Assembly: GCF_003143515.1 (NCBI RefSeq)
Contig: NZ_CP029343.1
Coordinates: 1,550,001 to 1,614,000, forward strand
Direction: 5' to 3'
DNA: 64,000 nt
From: Massilia oculi
Lineage (GTDB): Bacteria > Pseudomonadota > Gammaproteobacteria > Burkholderiales > Burkholderiaceae_D
The notes under the pieces were generated by a model. It was not told the origin of the DNA. It saw nothing but the letters and a program-made list of their open reading frames with translations, and did no database searches. Position numbers and translations under genes: made by a program. This document shows, in pieces, positions 33,891 to 42,300 of the stretch. How positions within the stretch are numbered: the stretch's first letter is position 1; each line of letters starts with the position of its first letter.

Positions 33891-34676
33891 TTAGAACAGT
33901 CCAGCCGGCTCTGTTGTGCGGTCCCAACTATAGATGATCACTTCTGCGCGCTCGACGCCCTTACCACCACCAACCGTATAGCTGACCGGGACCGTATCCA
34001 TCTGAAAGTCAGCGAACACACGGCGGATCTCGGGATGATCGTTCAGGCTCACGATCGCCTTCCCCTTCAGGCGCTTCATCAGGGCCGCCATCTTCTCGTA
34101 TTCCTTAAGTCCAAAGTCGACACCGTACCCTTCGGTCTCCCAATATGGCGGATCGAGGTAGAACAGCGTATGGGCGCGATCATATCGCTCCATCAGCCTG
34201 TGCCAGTCCATGTTCTCGATGTAGGCGCCCGACAGCCGCAGGTGGGCAGCAGACAAGTTCTCTTCGATCCGCAGCAGGTTGATCGGCGGCGTGGTCGTCG
34301 CCGTGCCCCAGGTCTGTCCTTGCACCTTGCCGCCGAACGCATGATGCTGCAGGTAGAAGAACCTCACGGCGCGCTGGATGTCCGTGAGCGTGTCTGGTGG
34401 CGTCTCCTGATGCCACTTAAAGACCTCACGACTGGCCAGCGCCCACTTGAAGTGCCTTACGAACTCCTCCAGGTGATGCTGCACGACGCGGTACAACCTG
34501 ACCAGCTCGCCGTTGATGTCGTTGATGACTTCAACCTTCGCCGGCGGCCGCATGAAGTAGAGCGCGGCGCCGCCGGCGAAGACTTCGACGTAGCACTCGT
34601 GCGCCGGGAACTGAGGGATGATGTGGTCGGCCAGGCGTCGCTTACCGCCGATCCATGGAATGATGGGTGTTGCCAT
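33891..34676 (-). CDS. DNA adenine methylase (Dam/D12 class)
   Basis: 261 residues, intact. SAM-binding IPWIGGKRRLADHIIPQFP, then ECYVEVFAGGAALYFMRPPA, catalytic FYLDPPYWETEGYG. Family D12 methylases modify N6 of adenine in a short sequence such as GATC. It may shield phage DNA or regulate it. Unlike the prophage 1 version this gene has no frameshift. Start ATG 34676. Confidence 0.93.
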   Translation of the reverse strand: MATPIIPWIGGKRRLADHIIPQFPAHECYVEVFAGGAALYFMRPPAKVEVINDINGELVRLYRVVQHHLEEFVRHFKWALASREVFKWHQETPPDTLTDIQRAVRFFYLQHHAFGGKVQGQTWGTATTTPPINLLRIEENLSAAHLRLSGAYIENMDWHRLMERYDRAHTLFYLDPPYWETEGYGVDFGLKEYEKMAALMKRLKGKAIVSLNDHPEIRRVFADFQMDTVPVSYTVGGGKGVERAEVIIYSWDRTTEPAGLF

Positions 34677-34818
34677 TAGTAAACCTTACAGTTGCGATTG
34701 TGCTAAACTCGCGCCGCCTTCCGGAAGGTGGCAGAGCCTTGCTTGGTTCACTGGCGAGAACAGTGGATCGAGGCCGACATCGGTTGTTGACGCAACCGGC
34801 GCCGGCGCTCTGTCTTTA

Positions 34819-35364
34819 CTACGGGGCGATGGCCCCTACTTCGTAGAAGCCATGCCTTAGAGCCCAGTCCTGCAGCGCGCTTATTTTTTCTCGGAGACGT
34901 TCGGTCTCGAGGTCTGCGTCTCGGACGAGGTCTCGAAGATGCCGCTCAGTCGGCTTTGGTAGCTCGATGTATTCGGTCGCTCTGGCGTCATGAGCGATGA
35001 CGGGACCTGGGGCTTCGGCGCCGCCGGCAGCGGCACACTCGCGGGCAGGGACTGCGATGCGCAGCCGCAGACGATCGGCAGCAGCACGCTCAGCAGCGAT
35101 ACGCTTTTCAGCTTCATTCAGATTCCTCTGGTAGGTGGCCAGGGTGGCCCTGGTAGACACGATGTCCCGTTGTCGCTCGGCTTCGTTATGGGCCACCGCG
35201 ATCCGCACGTCGTGCATGGCCGCGTCCGCACGTTCCGTCTTGTCGCGCTCCCATTCGAGCCGGACATCGTCGGCGCCGAAGTGGTAGCCAGACAGGGCCG
35301 CGATCGATACCGCGCCAAGCAAGGCCGCTCCAACGGCAGCGACCTTCAATTGCTCAACGATCAT
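34819..35364 (-). CDS. Rz-like inner-membrane spanin
   Basis: 181 residues. N-terminal membrane helix (VAAVGAALLGAVSIAALSGYHF), then a long periplasmic helical coiled coil (TLATYQRNLNEAEKRIAAER), as in lambda Rz. The ATG at 35364 overlaps the endolysin gene stop by 4 bp and fits the hydrophobic start. A second gene, Rz1-like, is nested in another frame. Together they fuse the inner and outer membranes at lysis. Confidence 0.85.
   Translation of the reverse strand: MIVEQLKVAAVGAALLGAVSIAALSGYHFGADDVRLEWERDKTERADAAMHDVRIAVAHNEAERQRDIVSTRATLATYQRNLNEAEKRIAAERAAADRLRLRIAVPARECAAAGGAEAPGPVIAHDARATEYIELPKPTERHLRDLVRDADLETERLREKISALQDWALRHGFYEVGAIAP
34881..35117 (-). CDS. Rz1-like outer-membrane lipoprotein spanin, nested
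   Basis: 78 residues, entirely inside the Rz gene in another frame. Lipoprotein signal MKLKSVSLLSVLLPIVCGC with lipobox ending in Cys19, then a Pro-rich stretch (ASVPLPAAPKPQVPSS). This is the classical Rz1 layout. The nested arrangement supports both as real. Confidence 0.8.
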   Translation of the reverse strand: MKLKSVSLLSVLLPIVCGCASQSLPASVPLPAAPKPQVPSSLMTPERPNTSSYQSRLSGIFETSSETQTSRPNVSEKK

Positions 35365-35822
35365 GCTGCTGCTTCCTGGCTGTCGAATCGCTGGAGACTC
35401 CGGCCATTCATGACCGCAATGAGAATCTTCGCGTAATTCGGATCTGTCGCGTAGCCGGCTGCAGCTGCGGCACGAGCCCAACCTTCGCCAGTGCTCTCAT
35501 CGAAGCAGGCCGCATAGCGCGGGTTCACCTTGAAGAAGCGCGCGCGATCGGCGATGCACTCATCAAAGTTGGCGTATGCGCGGAACTTGGCGACCAGGTC
35601 GACGCGCTTGCCGTCCACGTATTCATGGGTCGGTACGTCGACGGTCTTGCCTTTCCAGGAGCGGTTGGCCTTGATGCCGAACAAGTTGTTGCCAGGCGCG
35701 CGCGAACCCCAACCGGATTCGAGCGCAGCTTGGGCGATGGTGAACGAGGCCGGGATGCCATGCTCTCGGTGGACACGTTGGGCGGCCGGCAGTAGCAACG
35801 CAATGAAGGCGGTAGGCGGCAT
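35361..35822 (-). CDS. Endolysin, glucosaminidase/FlgJ-like
   Basis: 153 residues. GH73 muramidase-like: HGIPASFTIAQAALESGWGSRAPGNNLFGIK with catalytic Glu in ALESGWG, then THEYVDGKRVDLVAKFRAY and the ending YATDPNYAKIL. Cleaves peptidoglycan at lysis. Starts 1 bp from the holin gene. No signal peptide, so release depends on the holin. Confidence 0.92.
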   Translation of the reverse strand: MPPTAFIALLLPAAQRVHREHGIPASFTIAQAALESGWGSRAPGNNLFGIKANRSWKGKTVDVPTHEYVDGKRVDLVAKFRAYANFDECIADRARFFKVNPRYAACFDESTGEGWARAAAAAGYATDPNYAKILIAVMNGRSLQRFDSQEAAA

Positions 35823-36199
35823 CAGATGATCTCCCGCACGTCCTTGACCAGATCAGCCAGATCGGCATCGCGGCGCTTCTCGATGAACTTGAACAGCGCG
35901 CGAACAATGACCCAAGCCGGCAAGCCGCACGTGAACATGAAGCCGCCCTGGGCAATCTGGCCCAGCAGGTCATCCGACCAGTGTTCGATACCGAGGTACT
36001 TGATGAGCGCGGCGCCACCGGCGATCGAGCCGACGACGGTGCACGCCAACGCCACGCGCCACTCCTTCTTGCTGCCGGGCGGCGTCATGGCCATCACGAC
36101 GAAGGACGCAAGCCCGGCGCCGATGCCCATGCCGACCAGGCCGCCGATGATTTTCATGCTTGCTGCGCCGGCGGCCGCGCCGGAAATTGGTTCACTCAT
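35822..36199 (-). CDS. Phage holin-like membrane protein
   Basis: 125 residues from ATG 36199. Three hydrophobic segments (KIIGGLVGMGIGAGLASFVVMAM, VALACTVVGSIAGGAALIKYL, GGFMFTCGLPAWVIVRALF) and a charged cytoplasmic tail. In the lysis module before the endolysin, so probably the holin. The class is uncertain. Confidence 0.75.
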   Translation of the reverse strand: MSEPISGAAAGAASMKIIGGLVGMGIGAGLASFVVMAMTPPGSKKEWRVALACTVVGSIAGGAALIKYLGIEHWSDDLLGQIAQGGFMFTCGLPAWVIVRALFKFIEKRRDADLADLVKDVREII

Positions 36200-36291
36200 T
36201 GGGGTTCTTTCGTGGTTAGAAGTCGCCCGGCATGCTGTCCAATTCATGCGCACTTAGGATTACCGGGTGCGCACAGTCTCTCGCTCTAGCG

Positions 36292-36317
36292 GTCCCATTT
36301 CTAGGGAGAAATGGGAC
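36292..36317. repeat. 26-bp hairpin, copy 1 (holin / peptidase gap)
   Basis: Perfect 11-bp inverted repeat GTCCCATTTCT / AGAAATGGGAC around loop AGGG. Identical to copies at 48812-48837 and 50705-50730. All lie in non-coding gaps of the minus-strand late operon. Read on the minus strand this copy is followed by G/C-rich DNA rather than a T-run, so it is not an obvious terminator. Confidence 0.9.
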
Positions 36318-36321
36318 TATT

Positions 36322-36813
36322 TCATGCTTTGCTGCCGCGGAGGTCGACGCGCTGCAGCTTCGGGTGGAAGCACTGGAACAGGTCGTTCGGCGTGACCCGG
36401 TGCGCCTCCGCCGGATCAAGGAGGATCGTGCCGCCGGCCATCAGCAGCGCGAACACCAGCTCGCTGCACCACCAGGTCGACGTGTCGTTCCAATCGTCCG
36501 ACGCCATGAAGGGAATGCCCAGGGCGCCCCCGAAGTCGTAGCCGCGGCCGTCCTGCTCCTCGCCGAAGGCGATCGCCTTCTCGAGGTCAGGTACCCATAC
36601 GGTCATGTCCTGGTACTGGACTACCCCCTTCATCACCTCATCGACTGTCGTCGCCCTGCAGCCGTCGGTCATCGATGCCTCGTAGGCGCGGCCGCCCGCG
36701 ATCGCGACCACGTGACTGAAGAAGCGGGAGCCGGAGCAGCGCGCTATCACCAGGCTCGCCGGGTTCCATGGCCACTTGGTGGTGAACCTTACCGTAACAA
36801 CGCCAGCCGCCAT
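36322..36813 (-). CDS. Permuted NlpC/P60-like tail peptidase
   Basis: 163 residues. His first in SRFFSHVVAIAGG, then catalytic Cys later in WWCSELVFAL. This His-before-Cys order marks the permuted YaeF/YiiX branch of NlpC/P60. Other marks are GYDFGGALGIPF and TPNDLF. Likely cuts peptidoglycan at infection or assembles the tail tip. First gene after the fibre genes. Confidence 0.78.
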   Translation of the reverse strand: MAAGVVTVRFTTKWPWNPASLVIARCSGSRFFSHVVAIAGGRAYEASMTDGCRATTVDEVMKGVVQYQDMTVWVPDLEKAIAFGEEQDGRGYDFGGALGIPFMASDDWNDTSTWWCSELVFALLMAGGTILLDPAEAHRVTPNDLFQCFHPKLQRVDLRGSKA

Positions 36814-36814
36814 C

Positions 36815-37273
36815 TCAGTTCGCCTCCTCGACAGGCCGCGATACCTCCCATCGGATTGCAGCTATTTCTTCCGGCGTACTCGCGGCGGCCAACTGCGCCT
36901 TCAATTCCTGCGAGTGATTGAAGTTCCTGGTGCCCTGGGCGGTCATCGCAGCGTACAGAGCGCGGAAGGCGTCGACGGTGGCCAGATCAAGCATCGAGTT
37001 GTCGAGTGCCTTCCAGCCGCCGGGGAATCCCGTCGGGAACTCACTAAAGAGACCGACGTGATTAGCAACGCCATCGATATCCGAGCGAGACAGCGCATCG
37101 CACGCGAACTGCTTCCCGGCGTGCGGGAACGTGGACATATTTGCGTCGGCGCGCCAGGCGTTGATTTCTTGGTTCTTGGCCGTCTTCATGTCGTCGACGC
37201 TGACGTTGATCTCGGCAAGCTCTGCGGGGGTGGCATCGCGCACAATGCCGTCTACCATAATCTGCTTCGTCAT
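36815..37273 (-). CDS. DUF4376-like tail fibre accessory protein
   Basis: 152 residues. DVDDMKTAKNQEINAWRADANMS, then FPHAGKQFACDALSRSDIDGVANHV matches the DUF4376 pattern (GKxFxxDxxSRxDI) found in tail-fibre assembly proteins. Ends with helical TPEEIAAIRWEVSRPV. One bp from the fibre gene. Confidence 0.7.
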   Translation of the reverse strand: MTKQIMVDGIVRDATPAELAEINVSVDDMKTAKNQEINAWRADANMSTFPHAGKQFACDALSRSDIDGVANHVGLFSEFPTGFPGGWKALDNSMLDLATVDAFRALYAAMTAQGTRNFNHSQELKAQLAAASTPEEIAAIRWEVSRPVEEAN

Positions 37274-38272
37274 TTAATCATTCCTGTGACCGAAAACACG
37301 GATAGTGCCGGCGGTAAAAACATCACTATTGCCGGGGATGATGCGAAACCCTCGAGCGGGTTCTGGCATCGAAATGCCGGCCCCCATCGCGAACTGAAAT
37401 CGGGTGTCGCCAAACCCACGAAATTCAAGACTCTTCAGGACGCCGTTTGCGTTCCGGATCTCAGCCGTTCCAGTAAGGACTGAAGACGATGCGAGGGCGA
37501 GTCCAGACGCGGTTGTGCCATTCCCTGTGAGCACCCCGCCGGAATAGCCAGAGGTAACTACCCCACCTGCCGTCACCAGCTGGAGAACTGGTGTGGTGCC
37601 CGAGCTGGACTTGGACACCCCGTTCAACTCAATCGAGTACTTGTCGTAGATTGGGTTGAAAATGTTCGGATAATCGATCGCCACTAACTGCGACGTAATC
37701 GTTGCAGCGGCAAGCGGATCGACGCTCCTTGCCCCGATCTGGCCCCGATCGCCTGTGCGCTGGAAAAACAGCAACAACGAATCGCCGCTCACAAACGGGC
37801 TGGTCGAGCTACTTCCCGTGCACACCACGGCCAGGTTGCGGTAACCGGCCGGAGCCGTGCGCGCAGAGACGTCGAACGTCATCCATTTACTCATGTCGCC
37901 TTGCTTCGTCAGGCGAATCGTGCCTTTTACCAGGCTGGTCGACGCGTCGAATGTATCGATCAGCGTCGTGTAATCCTGGCCACCTGCTGTCAGGTCAAGC
38001 CGCATCACGGTCGAAGCATTTTGCGCGGCACTGGACAGCCGCAGCTTGCCGGCGCCCGGGTCGGCGTCCGCTGTTGCCGTGTCGAAGGTGTAGGGCAATG
38101 CATACGCGCCGCCGGCCAGCGCTGCATTGAATGCTGCCAGGGTTTCATTGACTTCTCGCCCCCACTTCGGGAAGTTCTGGAAGACATATGCGACCAAGTC
38201 GTCGAACAGCTTCTGCTCTTGGTTACGAGCAGGCATTTTTGACTCATCCAGGAACGTAGTTATCCCTGCCAT
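37274..38272 (-). CDS. Tail fibre/receptor-binding protein candidate
   Basis: 332 residues. N-terminal helical tail-attachment region (QNFPKWGREVNETLAAFNAA), then long Ser/Thr/Gly-rich beta structure (SSSSTSPFVSGDSLLLFFQRTG, TAGGVVTSGYSGGVLTGNG) and a C-terminal strand. Composition fits a phage fibre or receptor-binding protein. No enzyme motif seen. Overlaps the next gene by 1 bp. Confidence 0.7.
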   Translation of the reverse strand: MAGITTFLDESKMPARNQEQKLFDDLVAYVFQNFPKWGREVNETLAAFNAALAGGAYALPYTFDTATADADPGAGKLRLSSAAQNASTVMRLDLTAGGQDYTTLIDTFDASTSLVKGTIRLTKQGDMSKWMTFDVSARTAPAGYRNLAVVCTGSSSTSPFVSGDSLLLFFQRTGDRGQIGARSVDPLAAATITSQLVAIDYPNIFNPIYDKYSIELNGVSKSSSGTTPVLQLVTAGGVVTSGYSGGVLTGNGTTASGLALASSSVLTGTAEIRNANGVLKSLEFRGFGDTRFQFAMGAGISMPEPARGFRIIPGNSDVFTAGTIRVFGHRND

Positions 38273-39315
38273 TAAACAGCTCCTTCAATTGTGAAACTCA
38301 TAAGTGATTGAATTTGATACTGGATGACGATCTTGAAGCTGCCGTATCGACCGGCGATGATCGTGCTGCCGAAGCTCCCGCCCCCAAAGAAGACCAGCAT
38401 CTTCTGCCGGCGCTCGAACAGCCACGCATTCAAGTAATCGATCTGATGGTTATCCACCACCACGTCCAACGTCATACGCTTTGCGTACGGCCTCAACGTG
38501 GTTTTGCTGGTACCGTCCATGTTGAAGGTCGTGCTCGAGTAGTCCTTGCCCTCGAGTCCCATCCCAAGAAGCGTCGGGCCGAACTCGTCGACAGGCCCGA
38601 GGGCGCACATGCCGCACTTGGCTATTCCGCCGATTTTCCTGATCGAGATCGTGACTAGCGCTTTGGCGTAGACTGGCAATTGCAATGTGCCGAAGTAGTC
38701 CTTCCGCTTGATGCGCTTGAAGCACCAGTTAAAGAACGAGCTCCCCGACGTGGACTGCACCAGTTCAGTGGTCTCGCTGTACACGATTCCCTCTGTCGGA
38801 TCGACCACGCTGATACGGACTTCATCAGCGAACACGTTGCCCAGGTAGAGGCCCTGGCTGATCGTCTCAGGCGCGAGAACGATCAGTATTTCATCGGGCA
38901 TCTCCGTCTGTGTGTTGTTGTATTCGTCAAGCATCTTCCATCGGTTCGTCACGCCGCGAGGCGTCCAGGCCGAGGTGTCGGTCATCGCCTTGCCGATGTT
39001 GTTGGCGATAAGCGACTGGAACACGCTGTGGGACGCCGGGTCGTATACCAGCGCGTCTTTCGCATAAGTGCTGGTCGCGCTATAGACCGATTCAGGGATC
39101 GGCACGTTGGAATACACAAGGCCGGCACCGCTACCGATGACCTCACCGGCATCAAGCAGCGCATATGGCGCCTTGCCGAGATCGGCTTGGTCGTACGTCA
39201 CCCGCAGCGTGTTCGGCGCAGCGGTCTGCTGGGCGCCGTTGCGATCGAAGTACGACGCCGGCGCCGCCCGCGTGCAGGTCACGTCGCCGAAGGTCACTGG
39301 GTCAAGAACGATCAT
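38272..39315 (-). CDS. Distal tail protein with carbohydrate-binding-like segment
   Basis: 347 residues. Beta-rich. VYSATSTYAKDALVYDPASHSVF then TDTSAWTPRGV resembles small carbohydrate-binding modules (ChiC/CBM5-like) found in phage tails. Central half has FFNWCFKRIKRKDYF and the end is beta-strands with NHQIDYLNAWLFERRQKM. Adhesion or tail-tip role is inferred from position between tape measure and fibre. Confidence 0.65.
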   Translation of the reverse strand: MIVLDPVTFGDVTCTRAAPASYFDRNGAQQTAAPNTLRVTYDQADLGKAPYALLDAGEVIGSGAGLVYSNVPIPESVYSATSTYAKDALVYDPASHSVFQSLIANNIGKAMTDTSAWTPRGVTNRWKMLDEYNNTQTEMPDEILIVLAPETISQGLYLGNVFADEVRISVVDPTEGIVYSETTELVQSTSGSSFFNWCFKRIKRKDYFGTLQLPVYAKALVTISIRKIGGIAKCGMCALGPVDEFGPTLLGMGLEGKDYSSTTFNMDGTSKTTLRPYAKRMTLDVVVDNHQIDYLNAWLFERRQKMLVFFGGGSFGSTIIAGRYGSFKIVIQYQIQSLMSFTIEGAV

Positions 39316-42300
39316 CGGAAACCACTTTCATTGCGAGAGGCGTATCGCCATAAATTGCTGCATCCAGGTGCTCGGCCGTGGCCTGAGCGCTCTTCGCGAT
39401 CGCACGATTCTCCGCACTGTTCGCTTCTCGCAACTGCCGGACTTCCTCGCGAAGCGCACGGATCTCGGCTGCGAGCGCAGCACCGTCGTTGTTATCGGAA
39501 CGGGTGCCTCCCAGCATGTCCGCAGTCTGCTGATTGCTCCAGATCCTTGCTGGCCCAGTTACTTCGAGCTCAGGACCGTTCTCACCCACAAGCCGCAGGC
39601 CGCCGGTATGCATGCCGCCGGCCGCGAAGCCGGGGACAGTGTTTCGCTTCTTGTATTCGTCAGTGCCCTTAGCGACATTCAGGAAATCCGCCTTCTCTGC
39701 GGCGTCCATGTTCGGTCCGTAGGCCTTCATCCAGAACGCAAGTCCTTCTGCATCGGGGGCACGCCCCAGGACGCTCTCGTACAGGCGATTGAGGTCCGCC
39801 TCGGTAGAGTTGGCGATGCCGTCGACGATCTGCGAAACAGGCGTGCCACCGGCGGCAGCGTTCTTCCACCACTCCAACCCCGCAGCATCCGGCGCCCGGC
39901 CGAGGTGCGTCTGGTACGCGTTGTTGATGGCGGCGCCAGCCGAGACCACCGGGTTCTGCTGCGCCGCCAGCATCGCTCCGTGCAGTGCTTTTAGCGCATC
40001 CGCGATCGACAGGCCGATCGTGCGCAGCCCCTTCAATTCGGCAATCTGCTCCTGCTCGTGTTGCAGCATGCTCTCGTATCGTCTGACCTGCTCCTCGAGC
40101 GCCTTAAGGCTTCGCTCTTCGACAGACAATGCAGCATCAGAGAGGTCGGCCAAGGCATCGAGATCTACTTGAGTCGAAAACACCTCACGCTGGTAATCGA
40201 GGTAGCTGCTGAACGAATCCATGGAAGGGCCGCGCCCCAAATTCGCCAACGTGCGCTGCAGCGCGTCCGGATCCGGCAACGTCCCACCTGCACGGGCAAG
40301 TGCCAGCACAGCAGCCAGTTCGCTTCGCGCATTGACTCGACTCGCCTCTTGCTGCTCGGCGGTTTGCATGCCGTCAAATGCACTGCGCAGCGCGCTGGTC
40401 AGGCTTTTCAGCTTGGCGACAGACGCGCTGCGGATCTCGATGTCTTCCTGCAGGGCCGCGATCTGCCGTGCCGTTACCTGCTGCAGCACATCGTAAGCAC
40501 CATCAACGCCAGCAAGAAGCCCAGCCGCCACGCTCAACGCGGCCTGCCTCGTTTCCTCAGCCGCTCGCCGCTGCTCCTCCGCCGTGCGCGCCGCCGCCGC
40601 TTCTTGCTCCCTGATCGCCGCAGTCAGCGACTCGGTTGTCGGATATAGCTGCGCAAAACCGGCCTGCAGGTTCATCAGCGCTGAGAATTGCTTTGCTCCC
40701 GCCTCCGTCGCGAGGTCGAGACCCAAGACAATATTCTTGAACTCCTCGCGGGTGTCGACGTCAACATAACCAAGGGCTGCAAGCTGCTCGGTCACCAGTT
40801 TTAACACCGGCGCGTTTCGCTCCCCTTGCGTCAGGAAGTTCTGATGGAAGTAAGCGGTGTTTGCCGAAAATGAGTCGAGTCCCCCAGCAGCCTCGAGGAG
40901 ACGCTCACGCGCTCCCAGGGACGCAATACCAACTTGACCGAATGCCATACCAATACCGGTCAGCGCGTCATCCACCACGGCATAGTTCGTGGCAAGACGC
41001 TGCAGCGTGGCCGACGCCGCCTCCCCTTTCAGCTGAAAATTCACCAGCTCCGGAATCAGGTCGGTGGCCATGGTATTGGCCAGCCCCTCGAAGTAAGCGG
41101 TGATGTTCGCCTGGGTTTCGGCGTCGGTCTTGCCAATCGCGATATTGAGGGCGTCGGTACGACTGGCGATGCTGGTCGCGTCTGCCCCGAGCGCCTCGGC
41201 GAATGCACGAGTAGTAACCTTCATGACGCCGTAGGCATCGGACAACGCCTGGTCCATTTCTGGTGCCACGTCCACGCGATCGAAACCGGATTTATCGCTG
41301 CGGAACCAACCGCCCTTCTGCTTCCATTCCTGGATCACCTTGCCGTCGAAGCCGCTCTCACCCAGAGTGCCGGCGAGATTGCTGCCCACGACTTCCTTTG
41401 GCTTATGGCCGAACATGCGATTTACGGCCCCGCCGAGCAGGCCACCGACCAGGGAGCCGAGGGCCGTCCCCAGTGGGCCAACAATCGTGCCGACAGCGGC
41501 GCCAATCGCTGCGCCAGCGTTCACAGTCGAGTTGCCAGAACCACCAAGCGCCGAGAAGCCATTCGAGATCGCACGGCCTCCCATTACGCCACCGACGACA
41601 CCGCCAGCAATCCCCGCCGCCGTGCCGAGGCCCTGGGCGACTGGCGTGAGCGCCTGGCCACCTGCAGTTGCCAGACCTTGCGATGCCAAGGGCGTGTAGC
41701 CCATCGAGCTCATGATGTTTTGGGCAAAGCCAGCCACGGTGTCCCCCAGGGCGGCGAAGCCGCCCTGCATCGCATCGTAGATCCCTTTGACCGAGCTGAT
41801 GGTGCTCCCAATACCGCCACTACCGGCGCCGGCCGCACCTGGCGCAGCACCGAGACCGAACTGGTTAAGCACACTTTGCCCGAGTCCGTTCAACGTTCCC
41901 GACACGGGCTGTAGCACACCCTGGATCACTGGACGAAGCACCAGGGTGTTGAACATGTTCTTCAGCGTGTCGACCAGGTTCTCGGCAAACCCTTTGCCAT
42001 TCTCGAAGCCGCGCAGCAGTGCATCGGTCAGGGACGACTCGATCGTCTCGGCCATACGCTTGCCTTCATCCGCCAGCTTCTTGACCGCCTCTATCTCGGC
42101 ATCGTGGACGGTTGCAGCGGCCTGGGCATTGCGCAGGCCTTTCAATGCATCGATCCTGCGCTGGATGTCGGCAACGCCAGCATCGGACAAGGCGAGCGAC
42201 TGCTTCGCTGCCTCGAGCTCGGCAATCTGGACATCAGTGATCGCCTCCGGCAGCATGCCGTAGGTGCGGATCTTCAGTTCCAGGGCGTCGGTCTGCTTGA

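Noticed and set aside
34618..34860. Plus-strand ORF across the gap between Dam and Rz genes
   Set aside because: No start signal, overlaps both minus-strand genes, and mirrors their codon bias.
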